Origin: Saprospiraceae bacterium
GTDB lineage: Bacteria > Bacteroidota > Bacteroidia > Chitinophagales > Saprospiraceae
Length of the DNA: 64,000 nt
Reading direction: 5' to 3'
NCBI GenBank assembly: GCA_019638455.1
Contig: JAHBTU010000001.1
Span: forward strand, 1,526,139 to 1,590,138
In this document: one piece after another, positions 54,716 to 63,651 of the stretch
Position numbering within the stretch: position 1 is the first letter of the stretch
Layout of the letters: every line of letters begins with the position of its first letter
Notes under the pieces: generated by a model
The model's database searches: none
What the model was told of the DNA's origin: nothing
The model's input: the letters and a program-made list of their open reading frames with translations, nothing else
Made by a program: the position numbers and the translations under genes

Positions 54716-55993
54716 TCATTTTATTTCGACTTTGTAGAAATTATTTTGAGGATTCAAACCAAATCCGACTTGCTCTCGCAAAAACAAACCATCCTCAGTA
54801 TAGTATAGGAAAGGAAGGCCAGTCAGATTAAGCGGAACATAGATAATTTGTCCATATAAATCCATTATACCCAAGCCTTGTTCCTTGGGATAAGGCTCTT
54901 TAGTATTGTTTGGGCCAGGCCGTGTGTAAAGCGTGTAGTACGTTGTGATGATTGATTCGCGGTATGGAGATAGCCCCATGACTCTTGTCCCCTCCTTGGC
55001 TTGGGTCTGGTAGTTAATGATAGTGCAACTGTCCGTATTAACAATATAATAGTACTCTACACCAGAAGAACAGAGAAAGTACTGTATTCCTTTAATTAAT
55101 CGAAAATGAGCAAGTTCATATGACCCAATATGGTACACCGGGAGCAGTCGAATTAACTTGCCATTTTTTTTGAAAATAAATAAGTTGTTATGTGTGCGAT
55201 CGCGCACATTACGACACACAAACGCTATTGTTCCGTCGAAGGCCGAGATGAACAGCGGTGATATTACATGTTGGCTGTCAAGCACGGTTTCCCAATGGAG
55301 CGTTCCGTTGGGTGAGTAGCACTGCACGTGGGTTTGGGATATCTTGGTGCCGGGCATGTGGCCTTCGTATGTGGCCACAAACATTTTTTGCGTTGGCTCG
55401 TAAGAAAGGTTGCCGTTCCAAAATGCTGTTTTATCCACCTCGAATTGCCGCAACAGAGAACTGCTTTTTCGTTTCAGGAAGACGAAGTGTAAACCACCGG
55501 AAAGTGCCAGATGAGCCTGGTGCAAAATACCAAGGCCATCATCGGTGGGCACGAAATCGTCGTGAGCCTCTTCACCGTCGCTGCCCAGTGACGGCATTCG
55601 CCCCTTGGCGAGCACGGAATTGGACACATCGCGCAACTCGACATCGTAGGCCATCGTCCCGCCCTTTGGGCTGGCCACCGGTTTTGCTACCGTAAAATAC
55701 CGCTGGTTGGGCGAAACGCTTACAAGTGCGTTCTCACCAAAACTCAACACCAATTCCCTAGCGCCGTCGAACGCTTTCATTTGCAGGTTCCCGGATATCC
55801 ACGCTTTTTCAATGTAATGATCCAAGGCCTCGCGCTGTTGTACGGGAATGAGCTCGACTTGAGGTATCCGGGCCAGCGTCGTGTCCTGAGCCAACGCCTC
55901 CCTTGTCTGCATGGGCATTATGGCTAAAAACAGTAGCAACCGCACGGATGTAGATAAGCCCGATTGTGACAGGAATTCGAATGTTCTTTTCAT
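54716..55993 (-). CDS. Exported protein of unknown function, partner of the M23-adhesin
   Basis: 425 aa from the ATG at 55993. Signal peptide MKRTFEFLSQSGLSTSVRLLLFLAIMP with cleavage near ALAQ. The remainder is beta-rich with propeller-like strands (SVSPNQRYFTVAKPV, MFVATYEGHMPGTKISQ, FISAFDGTIAFVCRN, IMDLYGQIIYVPLN). No sorting domain, lipobox or catalytic motif. The TGA stop overlaps the ATG of the downstream M23-adhesin gene (ATGA), so the two are translationally coupled and likely work together. Confidence 0.75.
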   Translation of the reverse strand: MKRTFEFLSQSGLSTSVRLLLFLAIMPMQTREALAQDTTLARIPQVELIPVQQREALDHYIEKAWISGNLQMKAFDGARELVLSFGENALVSVSPNQRYFTVAKPVASPKGGTMAYDVELRDVSNSVLAKGRMPSLGSDGEEAHDDFVPTDDGLGILHQAHLALSGGLHFVFLKRKSSSLLRQFEVDKTAFWNGNLSYEPTQKMFVATYEGHMPGTKISQTHVQCYSPNGTLHWETVLDSQHVISPLFISAFDGTIAFVCRNVRDRTHNNLFIFKKNGKLIRLLPVYHIGSYELAHFRLIKGIQYFLCSSGVEYYYIVNTDSCTIINYQTQAKEGTRVMGLSPYRESIITTYYTLYTRPGPNNTKEPYPKEQGLGIMDLYGQIIYVPLNLTGLPFLYYTEDGLFLREQVGFGLNPQNNFYKVEIK

Positions 55994-56235
55994 ATAAAAA
56001 ATTGTTGGGTGATAAATGATAGTATTAGCATGTTCGGGATTTTTTCGATAGGTCAAAAATGCCTCTTTTTAAAAGGCCCTTCAGACCGAACCCACAGATG
56101 TAGGAAACTTCGTTTTTTTCAATCAAATATTTTTTCAGAGTAACTGGTTAGCCTCCGGCGATCCTGTACTCTGGGATACCGCCAGATAACACGGTATAAA
56201 GTTCATTGAAAGGATTGAATTGGAGTTTTCGGACG

Positions 56236-57006
56236 GGTAGTGTCATTTTATGAGTGATATGTTGTAGTTGTAGACGAACAAATGGAGGTACAGTTCGTGC
56301 ATTTCATCGGATTTTGAAAAGGATAGCGTTTTTCTGACGAATCGACAAATTCTCTGGCGAAGGGTGTTGTTCCAGCGTTCCACATGAGAAGTTTCCCCGG
56401 ATTCTTTTCCCACCATCTTGTGTTTGCCTGTATCAATAACCGCGGCGTATGCCTCCCAAAAATCGCTGAACGTTCGGCATTTTCGATATTCAGGCGGAAT
56501 CAGTTCCCAAAACCGCCGACAAGATTGTTCGCTTCGGTCGCCGATGAAAAAAGAGACAATTTGACGTGTTCTGCGGCAAAGTGCTATCCAAACCCAGCGT
56601 TTAAAGTCTTTGCAATAGACAAAAGACCATAATTCATCCAGTTCGAGAACGTCTTTTTTCTTGGCCGGAAGCAACGTGGTCACGATGTCGGGAAGGGACT
56701 GCGCTTTTTTTTTATCCACCTCAGAGCCGTTTGGTGACTGATGCCAAAGGTTCTGGCAAGACCCCGTGACGAACTGCGTTCTTGGGCCGCCCTGACGACC
56801 ATTTCTTTAAATTCCTCGCTTTTCCGAAGCGTTTGAAACACCCCGCCGAAGCCGCAAGCCTTGCATTTGTACTTCGGATTGCCTGATGCGTTCGACCCGT
56901 TTTTCACAATGTGTTCAGAGCCACATTTATGGCAGCATTTTACATCTAATACCATTTCATAAAGTTTGACGCAAAAATACCAAATCACCCCCAAAATGAC
57001 ACTACC
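56236..57006 (-). mobile_element. IS1-family element, copy H
   Basis: 771 bp; target duplication TTCGGACG at 56228-56235 and 57007-57014. Nested in the IS66 transposase gene near its 3' end (joined frame ISTVR-KLQFNPFNELY). Confidence 0.96.
56243..56955 (-). CDS. IS1-family transposase InsA-InsB' (frameshift), copy H
   Basis: InsA from 56955 and InsB ending at 56243 overlap at an A9 run; -1 frameshift. Same sequence as copy A; intact. Confidence 0.92.
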
Positions 57007-58371
57007 TTCGGACGGTGGAGATAAAAGATTGGATACGAGCATAGATTTCCGCTCCGTACTGCGTACGGAAGCATCCACTGACCTTCATTTTGGTTTTGGT
57101 GGGCCTGATGTCCCTTTCTGCCTGATTGTTGGAGAAGGGCACTTCTGTATTAAAAGCGAAAGCGAGCACGGCGTTCTGATATTTGCTCAGGCGGTCAAAC
57201 AGGTTTCGGCCTTTGGTTTTCTTTGGTTTTCCACGCGGTTTTTTGCCTGTCCCGACTTGGCGGGAGATCGGCGGCGGTTCTTCTTTATCTGCCTGTTGTA
57301 GCAAATCTTGATACTTTTGGATGACCCCGGGCCGTTCGCTTGCCAGGACTGTAGCCCTGCCTTTGTCGGAACGCTCGTACAGGTCAAGTAAAAAGGCATG
57401 AAAATTCTGGGCCCATGTGCTGCCTGATTCTACAAGTCCGGCAAATTCCCGGAGCAGGTGCGCCCCACAAACGGCATGTCGGCACCCTGTAAAGTTGAAG
57501 TAAGTGGACCAACAATCATGGACCGCCCAGTTATGAAACGACGGCAATATGGAAATATCGGCATCGTGGGCTGCTGCGCCCCGCTGTGGGTGTACAAACA
57601 AGGCTGTGTAGTGTTTATTGCTTGCCACATGTTCCCAGAACCGCTCTTTGCCCACATAAAAGCCAGTTTCGTCATAGTGAACGGCCTTGCTTTGCAGCAA
57701 CTGCGTCTTGATATGCGCCTCGTCCCCTGCCAAACATCCGTAAGCGAATTCGTTCTGGGCTTGTAACGTCTGCCCGTTGAGGGTTACGCCATACAAGTCG
57801 CTAAAGATCGATTGAACCTTGTTGCGCGGGATATTGTAGCCGTTGTTGAACAGCGCACTCATCGCCACCAGCCGAAGGCCATATTGTGTGTTGGAGCAGA
57901 CATCTTGCGGGAACTGGCCCTGATTCAGGGTCTTACAACCACTGCAAACCCAGTCCAAAACCTGATGCTCTGTCACTTCAATACGCGGCGGGGGTATGTC
58001 GAAAACCTGACGACGGGCGCGAACCATCAATTCTTCTGCTCCATGTATCTGACCGCATCGGATACAGACTTCAGGTGTGTGCGTTTTTATCACATCCGGT
58101 GATGACACCATCTTAAGTGTGCCCCCATCATGGCCTTTTTTGCCCCCAACCTTGCCGCCCTTCTTCCGAGGAAATGCGGGCTTGGGCTTATACTTGTCCA
58201 TCGAGGACGGATAATTTGAGTTGCGGCTGTTCTGATGTAATTGAGACTCCAATTCTTTCACCCGAAACTCCAATTGACCAATCTGATTGCTTTGTGCTTC
58301 AATCTGATTGCTTTGTGCTTCAATCTGTTGTACATACCCATCTAATTGAGGCTTGAAGCCTTCAATAATTG

Positions 58372-59142
58372 GGTAGTGTCATTTTATGAGTGATATGTTG
58401 TAGTTGTAGACGAACAAATGGAGGTACAGTTCGTGCATTTCATCGGATTTTGAAAAGGATAGCGTTTTTCTGACGAATCGACAAATTCTCTGGCGAAGGG
58501 TGTTGTTCCAGCGTTCCACATGAGAAGTTTCCCCGGATTCTTTTCCCACCATCTTGTGTTTGCCTGTATCAATAACCGCGGCGTATGCCTCCCAAAAATC
58601 GCTGAACGTTCGGCATTTTCGATATTCAGGCGGAATCAGTTCCCAAAACCGCCGACAAGATTGTTCGCTTCGGTCGCCGATGAAAAAAGAGACAATTTGA
58701 CGTGTTCTGCGGCAAAGTGCTATCCAAACCCAGCGTTTAAAGTCTTTGCAATAGACAAAAGACCATAATTCATCCAGTTCGAGAACGTCTTTTTTCTTGG
58801 CCGGAAGCAACGTGGTCACGATGTCGGGAAGGGACTGCGCTTTTTTTTTATCCACCTCAGAGCCGTTTGGTGACTGATGCCAAAGGTTCTGGCAAGACCC
58901 CGTGACGAACTGCGTTCTTGGGCCGCCCTGACGACCATTTCTTTAAATTCCTCGCTTTTCCGAAGCGTTTGAAACACCCCGCCGAAGCCGCAAGCCTTGC
59001 ATTTGTACTTCGGATTGCCTGATGCGTTCGACCCGTTTTTCACAATGTGTTCAGAGCCACATTTATGGCAGCATTTTACATCTAATACCATTTCATAAAG
59101 TTTGACGCAAAAATACCAAATCACCCCCAAAATGACACTACC
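58372..59142 (-). mobile_element. IS1-family element, copy I
   Basis: 771 bp; target duplication AATAATTG at 58364-58371 and 59143-59150. Nested in the IS66 transposase gene near its 5' end (joined frame ELVSII-EGFKPQLDGYV). Confidence 0.96.
58379..59091 (-). CDS. IS1-family transposase InsA-InsB' (frameshift), copy I
   Basis: InsA from 59091 and InsB ending at 58379 overlap at an A9 run; -1 frameshift. Same sequence as copy A; intact. Confidence 0.92.
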
Positions 59143-59321
59143 AATAATTGATACCAATTCCAGTATTATCCGGTGGCAACTTGCTATGTCATTGGGTAGT
59201 TCCATTGGAACTCAAAATTAAACTTTTTTCAATCCCCTGATAGATATGAAAATCAGGCTAACCAGTTACTTTTCAGATTAACCTGGTGGTCTGTGCTCTT
59301 GACATTTGTTTTTCTGTTTCT

Positions 59322-59385
59322 GCCATCGGTGGCTTCCCCGCCGTGCACGCGTATAGCGGGCATGGGCGGGGAAGCAAAGTTCCAT
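59322..59385 (-). other. attC-like site 6
   Basis: 64 bp. On the minus strand: GGAAC, TTT, arms GCTTCCCCGCCCATGC and GCACGGCGGGGAAGC around CCGCTATACGCGT, then CCACCGATGGCA. One AAC box and one GAT box, intermediate between the two subtypes. It begins 3 nt after the stop of the T9SS gene at 59389. Confidence 0.62.
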
Positions 59386-59388
59386 GCA

Positions 59389-60282
59389 CTATTCTTTTAT
59401 TATTTTTTTCGTCACCGTCCTGCCATTTTCCAGCACAGTCTGAACAATGTAAAATCCAGTCCTCACTCCGTCCATAGGAATATCCATCCATTCACCCTTG
59501 TTTTTATTGGGAGAAGTATAGACCGTTTGACCGGACAGACCGATTATCCTGACCATCACCAATTCAAATTCGGATTGATTAGATAGCCTAAGGTGATTGC
59601 TGACAGGATTGGGTGACACCACAATCTGCTCCTGCAACTCAATCTCCGATACGGGCAGGGTGGTGTAGCAGTGCGGAAAATCCCAAAAACCGGTGAACCA
59701 TAGCCCCGGCAACACCTGCACTCCTTGCCCTTGCACTTCGAATGGATGCTCCAACTGGTCGGGCGGAGGGATGGGAAACAAATCATCAATCTCGATGCTC
59801 TCTTTGGTCATCATGCAGTAGATAATCCTTGCCTCATACCAGTTTTGCAACAAGAACACATACTGGTCAGGTGTCAATATCGTGTTGATGTTGCAAGGAT
59901 AGTTGCTCGCAAGTATTGTCGTGTCCCATGAAATCTTCACAGGAGGGTATTTTGCGTGTATCATGAGCCTTGTGCGGGCGGGGAGATAACATTGGCTAAG
60001 GGAAGTGTTGCGCTCAACGATGATTTTTGAGGTCTCCCAGTCGGTGTCATCTCCATGTACCGCCCGCACTTCAAACACACTGTCAAAGGGCGTTGCAATA
60101 GCCACTTCGCCAAACTGTGGGTTCATGTTCTGGCTCGAGGCGTTTGGGTCGCCACCTACCCACACAGTATCCCTGTTGCCGAGGCTGTCCTCAAACCATA
60201 GAGGCATGACGAATTGCGGTTGCTGTTGAGCGGATAAAATCCCCACGCAGCAACTTGTGAGGAATGCGACAAGTGCTCTCAT
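59389..60282 (-). CDS. T9SS-secreted protein of unknown function
   Basis: 297 aa. Signal peptide MRALVAFLTSCCVGILSAQQ. A ~200-aa beta-rich domain (FVMPLWFEDSLGNRDTVWVGG) without recognised motifs precedes a C-terminal sorting domain (VVSPNPVSNHLRLSNQSE ... VRTGFYIVQTVLENG). Its ATG at 60282 overlaps the TGA of the upstream metalloprotease gene, so the two are translationally coupled; it may be the substrate-binding or inhibitory partner of that protease. Intact. Confidence 0.82.
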   Translation of the reverse strand: MRALVAFLTSCCVGILSAQQQPQFVMPLWFEDSLGNRDTVWVGGDPNASSQNMNPQFGEVAIATPFDSVFEVRAVHGDDTDWETSKIIVERNTSLSQCYLPARTRLMIHAKYPPVKISWDTTILASNYPCNINTILTPDQYVFLLQNWYEARIIYCMMTKESIEIDDLFPIPPPDQLEHPFEVQGQGVQVLPGLWFTGFWDFPHCYTTLPVSEIELQEQIVVSPNPVSNHLRLSNQSEFELVMVRIIGLSGQTVYTSPNKNKGEWMDIPMDGVRTGFYIVQTVLENGRTVTKKIIKE

Positions 60283-60372
60283 GGCTTGATGATGGTTTTG
60301 GCAAAAAGTTGGCTGTTGAAGAGCATCTGAACTGAATAGGTGCCGGAGGCTATCGCCCCGCTTTCGTGGCTC

Positions 60373-61143
60373 GGTAGTGTCATTTTGGGGGTGATTTGGT
60401 ATTTTTGCGTCAAACTTTATGAAATGGTATTAGATGTAAAATGCTGCCATAAATGTGGCTCTGAACACATTGTGAAAAACGGGTCGAACGCATCAGGCAA
60501 TCCGAAGTACAAATGCAAGGCTTGCGGCTTCGGCGGGGTGTTTCAAACGCTTCGGAAAAGCGAGGAATTTAAAGAAATGGTCGTCAGGGCGGCCCAAGAA
60601 CGCAGTTCGTCACGGGGTCTTGCCAGAACCTTTGGCATCAGTCACCAAACGGCTCTGAGGTGGATAAAAAAAAAGCGCAGTCCCTTCCCGACATCGTGAC
60701 CACGTTGCTTCCGGCCAAGAAAAAAGACGTTCTCGAACTGGATGAATTATGGTCTTTTGTCTATTGCAAAGACTTTAAACGCTGGGTTTGGATAGCACTT
60801 TGCCGCAGAACACGTCAAATTGTCTCTTTTTTCATCGGCGACCGAAGCGAACAATCTTGTCGGCGGTTTTGGGAACTGATTCCGCCTGAATATCGAAAAT
60901 GCCGAACGTTCAGCGATTTTTGGGAGGCATACGCCGCGGTTATTGATACAGGCAAACACAAGATGGTGGGAAAAGAATCCGGGGAAACTTCTCATGTGGA
61001 ACGCTGGAACAACACCCTTCGCCAGAGAATTTGTCGATTCGTCAGAAAAACGCTATCCTTTTCAAAATCCGATGAAATGCACGAACTGTACCTCCATTTG
61101 TTCGTCTACAACTACAACATATCACTCATAAAATGACACTACC
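60373..61143 (+). mobile_element. IS1-family element, copy E
   Basis: 771 bp; target duplication CGTGGCTC at 60365-60372 and 61144-61151. Inserted in the sorting-domain part of the metalloprotease gene (joined frame EYQLSHESGAIASGTYS). Confidence 0.96.
60424..61136 (+). CDS. IS1-family transposase InsA-InsB' (frameshift), copy E
   Basis: InsA from 60424 and InsB 60660-61136 overlap at an A9 run; -1 frameshift. Same sequence as copy A; intact. Confidence 0.92.
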
Positions 61144-62159
61144 CGTGGCTCAACTGGTACTCGCCCGGCTCCATTTCCGTCGCCGGGAGCAACGTGGAAA
61201 TGGCTCCTGTGCTGACGTTGAGCAGCCGAACTTGAAGGCTGCCGGGAGCGTTCACCGTGTAAAACACGGTCAGATGGTCGCCAAACGGATTGGTGGCGGC
61301 AAACTCTATGGATGGGTCGTCGGGGTATTCTGGCTCGATACAGCCTTTCACTTCTATGACCTTGACGAACTCGCTGCTGGGCGGGCATTCCGAGTTGTCC
61401 ACGATGAGTTTTACCCGGTAGTGTTTGTTGACCTGAAAGGTATAGAAATTCAGCAGGTTTACTTTCCCAATCTCGCCGATGTTCCAACCCGTGTTGATGT
61501 TGTTGCCGATGCACACGCCCGGGTTGGCGGGGTCAACCTCGCAAATATCAATCAGCCACCTGTTCTCGTTGAAAGAGGCAGTCCCGTTTAGAAATAAGGC
61601 GCCACTCGGCAATGGCGAAGAACATATATGATAGACATCGGGCAGTTGGAAGAACGCAGCAGAAGGCATGCAGCCGTTGCAAGAATGCACGAACATGTTG
61701 CCTGTACTGCCTAAGTCTGCGTTTATTCGGGCGATTTGGCATTCCGTGACAGCATGCGGCGCGTACTGATTGTAGTCCATCATGTTGTTGGATATTTTGA
61801 ACCACAACCCGTTCGGCGTGTCGCAAGGCTTGCCTCCCATACTGGTCGGGCAAGTGGGTATGGAGGGGTCCTTAGCCCAGCAATTGGCACGCTGATTCAG
61901 CGTACAGACCCCATTGTTCCATTTGTCGTACAGGTACCCCAGTGGTGTATCGGCACAACCGTCTTCTTCATTCCAAGTATGGCTCAAACTAAGCGTATGC
62001 CCTATTTCGTGATTGAGTAGTGAACCAGAGTAAGTCAAAGACCAATTCCGACAGCCGGGCTTGATATACGCGAGATAGTCGTTGTTGAACACATATTTTG
62101 ACCCGCCGCCAATGGCATTGGCTATTCCAGACCAGCCACCATTGGGCGTGTAATAAACG

Positions 62160-62930
62160 GGTAGTGTCATTTTGGGGGTGATTTGGTATTTTTGCGTCAA
62201 ACTTTATGAAATGGTATTAGATGTAAAATGCTGCCATAAATGTGGCTCTGAACACATTGTGAAAAACGGGTCGAACGCATCAGGCAATCCGAAGTACAAA
62301 TGCAAGGCTTGCGGCTTCGGCGGGGTGTTTCAAACGCTTCGGAAAAGCGAGGAATTTAAAGAAATGGTCGTCAGGGCGGCCCAAGAACGCAGTTCGTCAC
62401 GGGGTCTTGCCAGAACCTTTGGCATCAGTCACCAAACGGCTCTGAGGTGGATAAAAAAAAAGCGCAGTCCCTTCCCGACATCGTGACCACGTTGCTTCCG
62501 GCCAAGAAAAAAGACGTTCTCGAACTGGATGAATTATGGTCTTTTGTCTATTGCAAAGACTTTAAACGCTGGGTTTGGATAGCACTTTGCCGCAGAACAC
62601 GTCAAATTGTCTCTTTTTTCATCGGCGACCGAAGCGAACAATCTTGTCGGCGGTTTTGGGAACTGATTCCGCCTGAATATCGAAAATGCCGAACGTTCAG
62701 CGATTTTTGGGAGGCATACGCCGCGGTTATTGATACAGGCAAACACAAGATGGTGGGAAAAGAATCCGGGGAAACTTCTCATGTGGAACGCTGGAACAAC
62801 ACCCTTCGCCAGAGAATTTGTCGATTCGTCAGAAAAACGCTATCCTTTTCAAAATCCGATGAAATGCACGAACTGTACCTCCATTTGTTCGTCTACAACT
62901 ACAACATATCACTCATAAAATGACACTACC
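62160..62930 (+). mobile_element. IS1-family element, copy F
   Basis: 771 bp. The duplication is AATAAACG plus one extra base: TAATAAACG (62151-62159) on the left against CAATAAACG (62931-62939) on the right. Frame restoration needs 9 bp removed, so either a 9-bp duplication mutated at one base or an extra C was gained at the joint. Interrupts the metalloprotease gene after codon ~200. Confidence 0.95.
62211..62923 (+). CDS. IS1-family transposase InsA-InsB' (frameshift), copy F
   Basis: InsA from 62211 and InsB 62447-62923 overlap at an A9 run; -1 frameshift. Same sequence as copy A; intact. Confidence 0.92.
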
Positions 62931-63583
62931 CAATAAACGTTGATTGTGGTTGTTGGACTTACGCCATACTGAGTGTGAATCTGAGCGCGCGTTTTTTGCA
63001 AATAGTATGCAGCCTCATCCCGATGAAAATAAACGCCCGTGAGCAGATATCGAACCTTGACTTCTGGGGGATTGGCAGGATAGGTGATGTTCAGCGGCGG
63101 GTCTTGCACAAGTGGGTCGTTGGCTCTCCGCCATTGGGGGGCATTGTCGTCCAATTCCGCATTGGTCTGATTGATAATGTCCTCCGCTCTTCGATACCCA
63201 TTGTACCCGCTATTGGTGAAGCCATCGCCGGTTTCGGTGAAGTTGCCCAGTCCTATGTACTTGATAATCGTCCCGTTGGCATCGCAGTCCGGCACATCCA
63301 ATTTGATGATTTTTCCGGGAAGCAAGAAATGCACGACGACCCGGACGTATTTGATTTGGTTGGGGTCGGTGCAGATTGGCAGGTATCCCTCCGGAAGGTC
63401 TTGGGCGCCCCTTTCCGCCTCGGCAGTGACCCCGCAAGGTTCTTGGTCGTGCAAATAAATGCCTTGTGCGTTTGCAAGGTTGGCTGAAATCGCCAGACCA
63501 AGAAGAAAAAGTGCTGTGAAATCGACCGTTCTTTTCATGCTTTTGAAAGTTTTGATGTGAGAGAATGTAGTGATTGATATTGC

Positions 63584-63648
63584 ATGGAACGGGGGCATGG
63601 ACGACGTGGCGACGCATAGGAGCCATGTGCGACCATGCAAAGTTCAGC
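63584..63648 (-). other. attC-like site 7
   Basis: 65 bp. On the minus strand: GCTGAAC, TTT, arms GCATGGTCGCACATGGC and GCCACGTCGTCCATGC around TCCTATGCGTC, then CCCCCGTTCCAT. AAC/GTT outer boxes. It begins 3 nt after the stop of the gene at the right window edge. Confidence 0.65.
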
Positions 63649-63651
63649 GCA

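Larger units (their letters stand above)
47851..54719 (-). pseudogene. 1727-aa M23-peptidase/adhesin T9SS protein, split by IS1 and IS5
   Basis: Starts at ATG 54719 with signal peptide and an M23 (LytM) domain: YHYGLDMAAPDGTPVYS (H49, D53) and RHIHL (H113, H115), the zinc ligands of a peptidoglycan endopeptidase. IS1 copy G (53548-54318) and an IS5-family element (51068-51970) interrupt it. Removing both with one target duplication each gives exactly 1728 codons with no stop. The rest is beta-rich adhesin sequence with SprB-like repeats (GGIPPYTYAWSDAP, GNPGYTYYWNTNP), a late propeller and a C-terminal sorting domain (VRAHPNPFTDKIQVSLH ... LPTGLYVLRIL). The start overlaps the upstream gene (ATGA). 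Confidence 0.85.
56148..59205 (-). pseudogene. IS66-family transposase (TnpC-type), split by two IS1 copies
   Basis: Starts at ATG 59205 (MELPNDIASCHRIILELVSI) and ends at TAA 56148. Removing IS1 I and IS1 H with one duplication each leaves exactly 500 codons without a stop (499 aa). An N-terminal leucine-zipper-like coiled coil with a doubled QIEAQSN motif is followed by a zinc-finger region (CIRCGQIHG, CSGCKTL). The IS66 DDE core has Asp in VHYDETGFYV, Asp in AVHDCWSTYF and Glu in NNQAERDIRPTK. Inactive as it stands. Confidence 0.9.
56140..59269 (-). mobile_element. IS66-family element (single-gene type) carrying two IS1 copies
   Basis: Inverted ends GTAACTGGTTAGCC / GGCTAACCAGTTAC and a perfect 8-bp target duplication TTTTCAGA (56132-56139 and 59270-59277). 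Without the two IS1 copies it is ~1.57 kb with one gene and no tnpA/tnpB, like the ISBst12 subgroup of IS66. Inserted between the module carrying 54716 and attC-like site 6. Confidence 0.92.
60279..63538 (-). pseudogene. 566-aa T9SS M43-type metalloprotease, split by two IS1 copies
   Basis: Starts at ATG 63538 (MKRTVDFTALFLLGLAISANLANA signal peptide; longer starts lack one). Removing IS1 F (with 9 bp) and IS1 E (with 8 bp) leaves exactly 567 codons with no stop. The zinc site HEIGHTLSLSHTW fits HExGHxxxxxH of pappalysin-type M43 enzymes, with the Met-turn in NNMMDYNQYAPHAV. The C-terminal sorting domain (FGDHLTVFYTVNAPGS ... GTYSVQMLFNSQLF) is itself split by IS1 E. As it stands, the protein truncates before the active site. 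Confidence 0.85.
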
